Assembly: GCA_000181795.3 (NCBI GenBank)
Contig: CM012955.1
Location: 4,592,999-4,656,998 of the forward strand
DNA from: Trichinella spiralis
Lineage: Eukaryota; Nematoda; Enoplea; Trichinellida; Trichinellidae
Length of the DNA stretch: 64,000 bases
Direction: 5' to 3'
Part shown: piece after piece, positions 31,224-41,813 of the stretch
How positions within the stretch are numbered: the first letter of the stretch is position 1
Layout of the letters: every line of letters begins with the position of its first letter
Made by a program: the position numbers and the translations under genes
The notes under the pieces: model-generated
Database searches by the model: none
What the model was told of the DNA's origin: nothing
What the model saw: only the letters and a program-made list of their open reading frames with translations

Positions 31224-33270
31224 TCAAGGGTAACGCTCGAGGAGCATCGCGTGGCCAAGACCGCCGGATGCACAGGCCGATACGAGTGCATACTTGCCGC
31301 CTGTGTCGATCAGGCGATTCGCTGCGTGAGTGACCAAACGGATACCAGTTGCCCCGAACGGATGACCAATGGACAACGAACCTCCCCAAGTATTCAGCTT
31401 TTCCAAAGGAATCGCGCCGACCTTCAAAGTTGAGCACACAACATGAGACTGACATGATCGCTCAATTTTGCGTTCAACAGCACCAGCTTACCTTGCTCGA
31501 CTTGCCAAGGAATTTTTCGGCGAACAAATCTGAATCCAACGCTTTCAAATTAGCAAGAATTTGCCCCTTGAAAAGAACACAAAATCAAAATTGAATCAAA
31601 TAATAATACTAATAATAATAATAATAAGCCTTACGGCAAATGCTTCGTGCATTTCGAAAACATCAATGTCGCTAATTTTCAGTTTTACTTTGCCCAACAA
31701 TTTTGGAACCGCGTACGCAGGTCTGAACAAAACAAAAAAACAGTAACATCGCAACAAGGAGTTGCTGTTGCTCGGCAACAAAATTCACCACACCCCAACA
31801 GAAGCTGATCTTTCGGATCCTGTGCCACGTAGACATAATCGCGCAGGTAAACTTTCGGTTTCAAGCCCAACAATTTCGCCTTGGCTTCAGAAGTTATCAA
31901 ACAAGCCGACGCCCCATCACTCTGAAATCAAACAGTTCTGATTGTGCAAGTTCCCACGGCTAACAATAATGGTAGGATAAATAACAAACCAAAAATGAAG
32001 AATTTCCAGCGGTAATGGTACCGACATGCTTGCGAAATACTGGCTTCAATGATGAAAGTTTTTCCAAAGTTGAAACTCGAATACCGTTGTCGTGATCAAT
32101 CAATTTTTCCGTGTCTAAACACAAACAAATAAATAAATAAACTCTTTTTCATTTAATCAGAACTTTATCAAAGCAAAAATAGAAATTTACTTGGCAATAC
32201 AATTGGGATGATATCCACCATCTTCCCCTCGTCAAACGCCTTCTTGGCCAGCATGTGACTTCGCAGTGCGTACTCGTCCTGAGAACAAAACAAACAGAGC
32301 AATTTATTCAAAAAGAAAAAAACAAAATTCGAATTCACAATTAACACAGCACTTGTTCTCTTCTAGAAACTTTGAAAGAAGAGGCCAAACGATCACCTGA
32401 ATGTCCCATTGTTTCGCTGGACGAAAATTCAGAAACGGATGGAAACTGCAAGCATGATGATGTCGACAAATATAAAACAAACAAATAAGAATAATAACCA
32501 ACGCCCACTTACTTCAATGTTCCAGTTGGCAGGATTCAGCAAGCCAGAAAGAATCTTCAACCGCTTCGACATCGATTTCGCGCGACTCAAGTCCAACATC
32601 CCGCATCGCAGCTGACGACCCAGGCGAATCGGCACATCGCTCATCGATTCCACACCTCCGGCTAATGCAACTTCACAAACTCCTGAACGAACCGACTCCA
32701 AGCCTGAGATGAAAAAAGCAGTGAAAACAACAAATCAACACGTCCAAAGCACGATGTAACTGTGATCGTTTTCGAAACCGACTTACAGCTAGTTATAGCC
32801 TGATTGGACGAGATGCAGGCCATGGTGACCGTGTGCGCGGGAACAGTATTCGGAATACCGGCGTGCAGTGCAGCCTGTTGGTGTTCAGAATTTAAAACAG
32901 GCAACAATTATGTTTTGGTTTTAATATCAAAGCTCAAAAAAAAACCTCTCTTGAGACGTTCGTTGTTCGAGCCTCTTGTATCACAGTACCAGATACAACG
33001 TACTGAACAGTACTGGGCATAATCTTCAATCTGCGAAGCAGACCTCTGAAAAAGAAACTGTCACATTTTCAGAGCAGCAGCAACACGTCGTGGTGGTCAA
33101 TTGACCAGTGGACGAGTAGAATTCAGAAATAAATATCCACAGCTGAAATATCGTACAACAAGCGCGTACTTACAAGAATGCGTATTTCTGTAGTTCGTAA
33201 CTAAGCAAGCTCTTGTACAACGTGGAAGATTGAACAAACGGTGTTCGAATGCCGTCGACCATAACAGGCA
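31224..33270 (-). CDS. HADHB: Mitochondrial trifunctional enzyme subunit beta (3-ketoacyl-CoA thiolase), first exon(s) not found
   Basis: Catalyses the last step of long-chain beta-oxidation, cleaving 3-ketoacyl-CoA with CoA, in the matrix-side complex with the alpha subunit. About ten exons are read on the minus strand: MVDGIRTPF (about 33260), [19 protein letters not shown] (about 32990), [15 protein letters not shown] with the acyl-accepting Cys (about 32830), [12 protein letters not shown] (about 32640), [15 protein letters not shown] (about 32400), GNSSFLSDGASA (about 31940), [13 protein letters not shown] (about 31820), DVFEMHEAF (about 31655), [15 protein letters not shown] (about 31360) and [12 protein letters not shown] with the second catalytic Cys (about 31250). 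The order and motifs match trifunctional beta rather than ACAA1, ACAA2 or ACAT. All catalytic positions are present. The mitochondrial presequence exon was not identified; it should lie between 33280 and about 34640. Confidence 0.94.
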
Positions 33271-34421
33271 CTGTTCGATTTTGAAAAACAATAAAAGAAA
33301 ATCATCCGTTAAATTGATCAAATATACTGAATTGAACAGAATAAAATTAATTACAATTCTGACCGGCTGCTGATGCGTAATGACGTGACAAACGAACAAA
33401 AGACGAGACAAAGCAGCGCTGACTGAACATTTTTTTCTCTTTTCTTTCTTTGTCCACAAAATAAAATATTCAAAATTATGCAAAAACAAACAAACAAACA
33501 AACAACAACAACAACAACAACAATAAATACAACAAAGAGTTGACGTTTCACGTTGTCAGGGAAAAAAGACATTATCAGACAAAAGTGTACGCGTATGTGC
33601 GCTTGCTTGCCTTGGAACTTTATTGTATTCAACGGCATACAGTATAAAACTTGAACAAAAGCAACAACAAAATAGGCAAACGATAAAAACATGACGAATC
33701 GATGCAATTGATGACAATCGAGTGTAAAATATTAAAAAAACACATTTTCATTGTTTTTGTTTTGTTCAAACAGCAGCTCCGTGCAACAAACGCAGTCGCT
33801 GATTCTTATGCAAATTTTCACACAGCTGCGTTTCCAAAGGCACGTAAATCCTTCTGTAATTTTTGATGACGTTCAAGAATTAAACAAAATTAAAAGAACA
33901 ATCGCGCCGGTTGGACAAACAGTCTTGCACACTAGAAAGTTTAAACATATAATAAAATAGAATAACAATAATAATAAAACCTATTTCATCTAAAAGCCTA
34001 GAAATAAAAAAGAACAACGCTTACCACTCACCTGCATCGATGACGCGATCAAGTTGAAGTGAAATTCAAATTAAAAAAAACATAAAGAAAAAATTAAAAT
34101 TTGAAAATAAACAAACAACGAGCAACAATAAAAAATGAAGAAACACGTGAACTTGACAAACAGTGGAGACAGACAATACGTAGGAAAATAAAAGAAAAAC
34201 CAATTTGCATAACAGGAGAAAGGAAAAAAAGCTGCAAGTGAATTAACTTCTTCAAAGCTGACAACAATGCATCGAGCAGCAACGTAACGCAACAGAACAT
34301 AAAGTAATAGAATGAAAATGAATATGAAATAAAATGATGCGGCTTTTTGTAAAATTCTCAAAGTGAACAACAGAGAGCATAAGCAATTGAAACTGCATCA
34401 GCGTTTTCATTACCGTCTCTT
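33271..34421 (-). other. Low-complexity 5' region of HADHB
   Basis: Expected to hold the missing presequence exon(s). It is dominated by CAAA and CAA microsatellites (33484-33525), A-rich sequence and long but biased Phe/Val-rich antisense frames that look spurious. A short minus-strand frame starting at an ATG near 33948 (MFKLSSVQDCLSNRRDCSF) is basic and could be a presequence, but it has no clear donor. Confidence 0.35.
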
Positions 34422-34640
34422 TCAACCGTTCATTGGTCGTTGATCATCATGTTCGGCCAATCCGACCAGCCAGCCATCCAGCCAATCATCTGCTAACGTG
34501 CCGACCACCATCATTTCGCCAACCGTCTTCCCACTTTTCTCTCCGTGCGTGCTCCAAAGACACGGTCCAAAGACTTCTCTCTTCTCGAACACAGTGACGA
34601 CGATGTGCCGTGCCTTCAAAGTAACTCCATCAAATAACCG
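34422..34640 (-). promoter_or_regulatory. GC-rich probable promoter/leader of HADHB
   Basis: A GC-richer 220 bp patch with several CCAAT boxes on either strand (TCATTGGTCGTTGA at 34430-34443, GGCCAATCC near 34455, GCCAATCATC near 34480). A minus-strand frame of 65 codons crosses it, but it is acidic and unlike a mitochondrial presequence, so I read the patch as promoter or leader. The ACGACCAATGA box recurs in the small elements near 49.1 and 51.8 kb. Confidence 0.4.
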
Positions 34641-36804
34641 CAGTTAGAGGACCCACGCATAAATATCATAACCATTATCATTAACTTCTTTAAAAGCCGC
34701 AGCCGAGCGTCATGACATTATACATTTTAGTTTATCCATCGTCCAATGGTATACATATTTTCTCTGTTCCATTCACAATTAATCGATTAATTTTTTTTCA
34801 TTTTAAAAATATTAACCTTCTGTAATAGACGACCATGATTATTAAAGAAAATATTTAAATTTAAAAATTGCACGTCTCAATGTTACACTCCTGTTAATGA
34901 AGATCTTTATCAACTTCCACATAATGCCACCATTTATAATGATAATAATTATACAATTTGACTGCGCCACTGCATAATTTCATTGTTACACATCTTATCA
35001 AGTTAACAAAATCCTTGTTGGTTATTATATTATGATCAATTAATTGCTTTGAAAAAAATATTTTCCAATTTTCTTTTCATCATAGAAACACAACGCCCAC
35101 ACGCACACAACAAACACACACATACACAACACACAGAGAAATAGAATGTAAAAAACACAGAAAACATACACGAGCAGACAAACATAGTCTGCATTCAAAA
35201 TGATAATTAATACAACACAATTTGCATTATTTTTTTAATTCTTTCTTTCTTTTCAGAACAACTCATCACCTCCTGTCACCGATATCAACAAAACAGTGCG
35301 CAACAGAAGCAAACTCTCATGATAATAAAGAATGCGGAGTCAGAGTTTTCTTCATCATCATTTTTCTTCCCTTAGCACCCAATTCTCTGACCAGATCAAA
35401 AATAATACAATCACTTTATATGATTTAAAATTCACTTTTTAATTTTCTTACACAATAACTGTTATTCAACTGCTATCTGTCAAAAGTTGCTATACAGTGA
35501 GAGCTATTATTCCGTTTCCCTTTTATTATTCATTTATTATTATTATCATGTTATTTCTCAACTACCACATTCACAGAACACAGAAACAAAGAATGTGCAA
35601 AACAAAAAAAATGTATATAAATATATAAACATTATTATTAAAGAACGTTTTATAAAAATTATTACAAAAAAAAAGAAATGAATGTTTCACACACACACAT
35701 ACACGATCGCAGAATGATGATACATACAAATTTAATTTACAAAAGAAAAAACTTTCTTCGACATTTCTTGACAAAGCACTTCCGTTCACTAACCTGCAAC
35801 GCATAAATTGGCATACAATTCTTTTTTTCGCATTCAAAACAGAAATAATACAAGTACAATTATTCAACGTACAAACGTATATTATTATTATATAGTTTGA
35901 ATTTAAGAAAATGAAATTTAATAATTTTTCAAATAAACAAAAACCACACAACTACTCAAAAATTGCAACTTTAAAATTTTTTTAGTGCATTGTTAAGTTC
36001 GATGGACAAGTCTGCTTTAAGAAACTGCCGAGTGGAATTTTACATTCCAATGCAACATTACTATTAATTTTTATTGCGTTACTACAAGCAGAGAGAAACG
36101 GAACACACATGGCAAACAAAAGAGTATACTTTCCATTTTAAAAGCAATTAAGAAAATATTTAATGAAACATGCCTTGCGGACGTGAACAACAAACGAATA
36201 GGAAACGCAACAATTAAAGCAAAGCATGTCTTTTCACACTACATACCACACATTACCGCTGGCTTTATTATGGACCGATATATCTACTATATTGTTTTTT
36301 TTGATGAAAATCATCTTCTTAATATTAGTTACTTTTTTAAGATAATAAGAAAAATTTCAATAATGATGATAATGATGATAATGATAATATTTGCTATAAA
36401 TAAATAAATAGATTCTGTAAGAGTGACAAAACACAGTGAAAACGGATAATTTTCGAAACCAACAGTACAACTGCTACCTAGCAAGATAACTCGGTGAGCA
36501 GCGACGTCCATCGAAAATACAACTACGATAAACCAAACAAAAATAGGAAACTGATATCACGCGGCGGTATTCGTACCAAGTTAAATTCATTGTCGAAAAA
36601 TTCTTTTACATAAGAAGATTAAGCTGGCGATTAAATTAATGTATTCAATTGTTCAAATAAACGAATACTCCATGGATACCTAGAAGACACATTAATAAAA
36701 CTTTAATGCTTTGCCAAATCTAATTAAAATCAAAACTGTCATGGAAAAACACGGTTTTATCCACGATTAAAAAGCAGCTTGCCAATGAAACTAACCTCAT
36801 AATT
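34641..36804. other. Low-complexity intergenic spacer
   Basis: A/C-rich and AT-rich sequence including CA-rich tracts (35090-35130, 35685-35705) and TCA/ATA runs. A 22-codon exon-like segment after an acceptor at 35257 was considered too short to call. Otherwise empty. Confidence 0.5.
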
Positions 36805-39236
36805 TCAATAGGGCATCACTCGAGCACCACGGCTCCGCATAGGGTGTGTGCCTCTTCCTACACTTCCTCCTTGTGTTGGTGTCTCGTACTGAGGTGCTGC
36901 AAAATGTAAAGAGAAAAATTCAAAGTTCACATTTATGAAAAAAAAGTAAAAAAATTAATTTACCACTCTGATAACCATAACCATAGCCATATTCCGTTGT
37001 ATAACTTTCTGTGCCTGTAGTCGTTCCAGAAACTGATGTTGGAGGCACAGTTGTTGACGTAGCTGTAGGTGTCATTGTATAACCCCCTGCAGTAGCAGAT
37101 GACCTAAAGTCAATAAATACAATCAAGTGACATGACTCTACACGGAATAGGGCGCTCTCAAAACTCACTCCATTCCTGGCGTAGTAGCAGCAGAGTAACT
37201 GCTGTAATCATAGCCCTGAAGAAAAATAAGTTTATTTTCAAAATACAGAAAAAAGCAAAGTTTATTCCAATGAGAAAATTAAAATCTCAAACTTACAGAA
37301 TAAGCTGTATAATGCTGTCCCGGTGTCAATGGGCCAGACATATGCGGAGGCATCGTCATTGGTGCGCCCATCCGTCCACGTGGCATTGCTCGTCTTTAAA
37401 AATTAATAAACATTAACAATTTCCAAACATACAAATACATATTATAATACCTGTTCATTGGACCCATGCGCCCACGAGCTGCAGTGATTGCAGAACTACC
37501 AGCTCGTCCGCGTCCCATGCCACTTCGCATATCACTGTATCCCAACTCAGCCATCTGTTGCAACACTATTTCATCCTTGACCTAAAAAAAATAAATAATA
37601 CGACAAATGAATCATCTACAATAGCAAAATCAGCAATCTACTGGTTGTAAATAATATGTAAGTTCAGATAAAGCGCAAGCCAAACGTTGAAAAGCGATGT
37701 ACGGTGGAGCTATCACTTCAATACGAACGTGCAACGGATCTTTTAAGTGGGTGAACTTCGGATCGCCTGTCGCCAACAATTCTTCTTCCTAAAAATAATT
37801 ATTCAATTTATATTTCTATGTTGTAAAACATAAAAGCAAAAAATGCGTACTCTAGACTTATCGCGGGAAGAGCCACGGCCAAGAACATAAATACGGCATT
37901 TCGTCAACTGAATCAAAGTCTGCAAAGTCTTGCCTCCAGGTCCAAGCAATTTGCCAACAAAATTGAACTAGAAAAAATATTCAACTATCTTTACATAAAT
38001 TATGGATATTCAGCTTTCCTCACTTTTGGACATTTGTGTACTGGAATCAAAACACGCCGAACAAGTCTGATATTGTGCGTGTTGTCCAATTCAAGGTATT
38101 CCGGCTCGCCACCAGATTCCAATCTTTCTATTTCTAAATTAAGAAAAAAATATTTATCAAATACAAAACAAAAATGAAATGCAATTTGAAATAAATTCTA
38201 CGTAAATTCGAATTATAACATATTACAACCCATCTTAACTATCAAACTTGCATATCTATTACAAACAAAAAACTGACGTACAGTAACCTAGCAACCTAGA
38301 TTGCGTCCGACGAAGAATAAAATGCTATTATATAAAATAGAATAAAATCTTCATAAGTAAATGAATAAAATTACAGTAAAAAAAGAAAAAGAATCAACCT
38401 GAAACTGAACATTTCAATTAAAATAAATCTAACACGTCAGCTCATTGTTGAAAGTCTATTGAACTACGTTTCTCGATTGTTTATCTTAGTGACCTTTCGT
38501 CAGCGTCATAGCCGCAACCCTTTCATCACACGCATATCATCTGCTTGATAAGCAATTCCTTTTTCATTCTGCTATTATTAACTGTTCCATCAACTGAACC
38601 CACGGTAATCACATTACTGATAACAAAAACGTCAATAAAACCAAGATAAGACAAGTTAAAAAATTAACGCGAAACCATAAATTTATATAAACGAAAAGCG
38701 TGTGGAAACTAAACAAATTTTAAAGAAATCAATTATCAATGTAAAATAGAGATGATTTTTTACGCCCTGCAATTATATCAACGATCATGAACGGCTAGAT
38801 TCAAAAACTTACAGAAGTTTTAAAAAATATCTATTATAAAAAAAAGACAGCATCTCTTGAAGAAAACCTAATTATAAAAAGTTTAATATTTCTTAAGACA
38901 AACTGATAAACGACAATTTCGAAACGCATGCATCGACATCCTACCTCGGGTAATCGTCTGACGTATCTGCGGAAAGTCGGTTCCCAGTCGTTCAAGTTCA
39001 CTTCTCAACTCAGTGGCTGTTTCGCTTTCTTTGATGTCAAGAACCGCATTTGATAAATTATCATACTGAAACGCAGTGGCGCCGGGTTGATTCTGACTGT
39101 TCAGCGCCTCGTCGTTTGTCGCCGCCGCCTGCGTCTTGTCTGATATGTAATGAACTGGAGCGCTCTGATAATTGTAAGTTGTCGTTGTGTTTTCTTCATA
39201 TTCCTGGGTTCGCACAGTTGTATCGTTGTCTGCCAT
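36805..39236 (-). CDS. KHDRBS/Sam68-like STAR-family KH RNA-binding protein
   Basis: Nine exons on the minus strand give about 390 residues. Exon 1 (39236 to about 38945) is an acidic, Thr/Tyr/Gln-rich N-terminus that ends in a helical region (SELERLGTDFPQIRQTI). Exons 2-4 hold the KH domain: NIRLVRRVLIPVHKCPK, then FNFVGKLLGPGGKTLQTL with the GxxG loop as GPGG, VLGRGSSRDKSREEEL, DPLHVRIEVIAPP and LTYYLQP. The C-terminal exons are RG-rich (GRGRAGSS, RGRMGPMNR), then Thr/Ser-rich and Tyr-Gly repetitive (EYGYGYGYQSG). This order of KH with Qua2-like tail, RG boxes and YG-rich end is that of Sam68/SLM proteins, which bind U(A/U)AA-type RNA and control splicing in the nucleus, with RG methylation and Tyr phosphorylation as switches. 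The RNA-binding core is intact. Orthology to one specific KHDRBS paralogue cannot be told. Confidence 0.93.
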
Positions 39237-40075
39237 TTTTAGGATATGCTAAAACAATACCAACAACACGATGATACACAATTACTCTGCTTGCGAAGAA
39301 TACGGTAAGTCATTCACCACAGAAACCAATCGATATTGCCAACCTAAACATCAATAAAGCTGTTCGTTGTGATTTTGGTAAAAAGTGAGCTATTGCTTTC
39401 GAAAATTTTTAATAATTTAATTAAAATTTAATTCATGCAATATTCAAGTTTATTCATATTTTTTAATCCACAAGTTTAACGCAGCTCACTTTATGACATA
39501 CTGTATTAATGAAATTTTAAGTATCTGTCAAAAATGCTAAATTGTAGAATATGTTTGTTAAAAACATTTTCTAAATAAATTACTCTAAACTAATAGACAT
39601 ATACCAATATTTTAATGCTTGAGAATAAACTTTCCGCGTCATGCTTACTGTGGGAGGGGTTGATGACAGAATTCAATAAAGTATAAAAAAATATTTATTT
39701 TGATTAAAATTAAATAGAATTTCATTATTATCTAGAAAAAATTAATCTAATTTGTAAAATGCTATTGAAAAGACCTTTAACCCAAAGTTACTGTTTTCCA
39801 TTTGTTATTCAAAACAAACATTTTCAACTATTTATTTCAACTCAAATTCGACTCTTTAGATTATTCAACTTAAGATAAACATGAAATAATAAAATTGATG
39901 AAAAGAAGCGGTCAATATCGGCTCTATCTGTGACAAGTGCTTATTCTGAATAGTCGTAATATTCAGTGATACAGTATGCACGTTACTGTTGACAGTCAGC
40001 AATTAGCAGTTAATTTTATAATCATAGACCGTTGTGAGAAGAGTTTTTTATTTGCAACATTTCAGTTTGTTCGTA
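39237..40075. other. Divergent intergenic spacer
   Basis: Upstream region of the minus-strand KH gene and of the plus-strand island at 40076. A GC-richer stretch close to the KH start (39240-39360) is probably its leader/promoter. Otherwise AT-rich, nothing recognised. Confidence 0.45.
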
Positions 40076-40531
40076 ATGAAAGGCTTTAATCGGTATCAAT
40101 GTAAAAAGTGTCTTTTCGACTGGGATCTATGCCACACAGACAAGACGGTGAAAATACGGTTATGATTTTAGTCACGTTGGCCGGCTGAGAATCGACGGTG
40201 TTTTGTTGAATAAGGAACTATTATTGCAAGTATCCTGTGAAAAACTACAACGAAACCAGAATTAGGCATACATGATGAATACCGCTGATCGCCTATTCGA
40301 TTTTCTGTACGAGTTCGGTCAACATGGAATCTGGCTTCAGCAGTAATGGAAATTGGCACTTAGGCTGGCAGAGGCGAGATTGACTTTCTCACTAATCACG
40401 CGTGAGGGCGGCTTAAACGGGAATCGCAACGCTGGATGAAAAATTGCTCGTAGCTGAACATGCAAAAGTGATATTCCGACAGAGCGTTGACAAAATTTTA
40501 CAATTATACGATGATCCGTTGCCAAACTGCT
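40076..40531 (+). other. GC-rich island with coding-like plus-strand frames: unrecognised gene or pseudogene
   Basis: This 450 bp patch is much richer in GC than its flanks. From 40173 one plus frame is protein-like but carries stop codons: HVGRLRIDGVLLNKELLLQ, then MMNTADRLFDFLYEFGQHG, then LAEARLTFSLIT. A different frame then gives EHAKVIFRQSVDKILQL and DDPLPNC before a stop at 40531. Stops could be bypassed by GT-AG segments of 36, 21 and about 50 bp, but these are unusually short and as GC-rich as the exons, so a decayed gene is equally likely. Two minus-strand frames of 62-63 codons overlap (40168-40359, 40337-40525) but have less protein-like composition. No family recognised. Confidence 0.35.
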
Positions 40532-40888
40532 AAAAATGTTAATGTGAATAGTTGCAAGGTTGATTTGTTGTCTAGATTTGCCTTGTTATTGTTATTTTTG
40601 TCTGATTGTTATATCTGATTGAAAATTCTGCTAATTAAACGACAGAAAATTTCAATTAATAAAAAATGAAACTTATTTTTTAAAAATAAATAAATAAATA
40701 TAAACTGGGACAATGGAAAAGAAGACTAATTACGAAATTATTGAACTTGATTATTATTAATTTAAAAAAATATTTGATGTGCTGAAATTTTAAACTAAGC
40801 TTTGGTTTAAATTGCAACGCAGTTAAAAGCTTCATATTTACTGAACATTTATTTTTCGCACGTCTGGTGCACTGGTGAATCGTGCCAT

Positions 40889-41268
40889 ATGGACTCGAAA
40901 GCGATATGTTTGTTTATGGCTTTTTCTGTGTTGTTTCCGTAAGAATATTTTTTTTCATCTGCTTCTAATAAATTTAAAATAATATGTTTCATAGGAAAAG
41001 CACCTCTGGGTTTGTTTGGGAACTATACAAAGCGAAGAACAGTACCGACAATCAGAATTATGAAATAGTTAGCAAATCTGCGTTTGGCTTCATTATCCCG
41101 ATCGTTGTCGTTTTTCTTATTTTGCTGAATTTGGCGGTGATATTTCATTTTCCATGCAATGTGCTGTTTCAGTACAGTAAAACGTTGTGCAAGCGTCTGT
41201 GCAAGTCCTGCCATCACGAGGACGAGGAAACCTTACTGGATTTTGTCGATGAAGCCTTTTTAATCTAA
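40889..41268 (+). CDS. Small single-pass membrane protein, unrecognised
   Basis: Two exons (40889-40938, 40995-41268) joined by a 56 bp intron give about 107 residues. The first exon is most of a signal peptide (MDSKAICLFMAFSVLFP). A short polar ectodomain with a potential N-glycosylation site (KNST) follows, then one strong membrane span (FIIPIVVVFLILLNLAVIF), then a short cysteine-rich basic segment (LCKRLCKSCHHE) and an acidic tail ending DEAFLI. This gives a type I topology with a cytosolic CxxxC/CxxC-like patch that could be palmitoylated or bind metal. Clean splice sites, a signal sequence and composition support a real gene. No family recognised. Confidence 0.65.
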
Positions 41269-41364
41269 CAAAAATCTACTTATTATTCTTACTCTTGTAT
41301 CACCCATGTAGTTATGTTTTTAACTGTTTATTATGTTAATTTATTTTCGTGTAAATGCGTTTAG

Positions 41365-41486
41365 CTTTATGTCCAGTTGAAGCGCAATCGAATGCTTTTG
41401 AACAACGTCTACAAACATTTATTAAAACAAGAAATTTAAAACCATTGAAAAAGAAAAAAGAAGCAATTAAGGAACAAAAAAAATAA
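41365..41486 (+). CDS. Orphan terminal exon candidate with lysine-rich tail
   Basis: After an acceptor-like GCGTTTAG the plus frame reads LCPVEAQSNAFEQRLQTF, then a lysine-rich end (NLKPLKKKKEAIKEQKK) and TAA. The phase would need a donor of phase 1 upstream. It lies about 95 bp after the stop of the small membrane protein, and I see no donor there to join it. The composition suggests the C-terminus of a nucleolar or RNA-associated protein whose other exons I could not find. Confidence 0.3.
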
Positions 41487-41813
41487 CTAAAAAATTCGTG
41501 AGCTCTCGTCCTTTGTAATCACTCTGATGTTAGCATGCTGATTTATTTTTTAAAATTTTAATACTGCTCAATGAACGACATAGGCACACCATCACAAACG
41601 TAAACTAGACTAAACTGTTAAAAAAGTGCTTGCCATTGTAAAATTATTAAAGCAACATTGGTAGACAATTTGATAAAAAAAACCAACACAGAAAAATACT
41701 GAACATGGTTGAACAAAGACAAATTAACAAATATAATATTCATCACTACTGATGTAGATTCACAAAAATAGTAATAATATGATAAAGTGCTTGAAATCGT
41801 CACAGCATCATGA

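Noticed and set aside
33097-33707. Two long minus-strand frames upstream of HADHB
   Set aside because: Composed of Phe/Val/Cys-rich runs from CAA and CAAA microsatellites. The thiolase exon at 33172-33270 overlaps them in another frame.
35257-35322. Exon-like segment NNSSPPVTDINKTVRNRS after an acceptor
   Set aside because: Only 21 codons, no partner exon and no family similarity, so chance cannot be excluded.
40168-40525. Two overlapping minus-strand frames of 62-63 codons
   Set aside because: Composition is less protein-like than the plus strand and the frames are not joined by splice sites; kept only as part of the ambiguous island.
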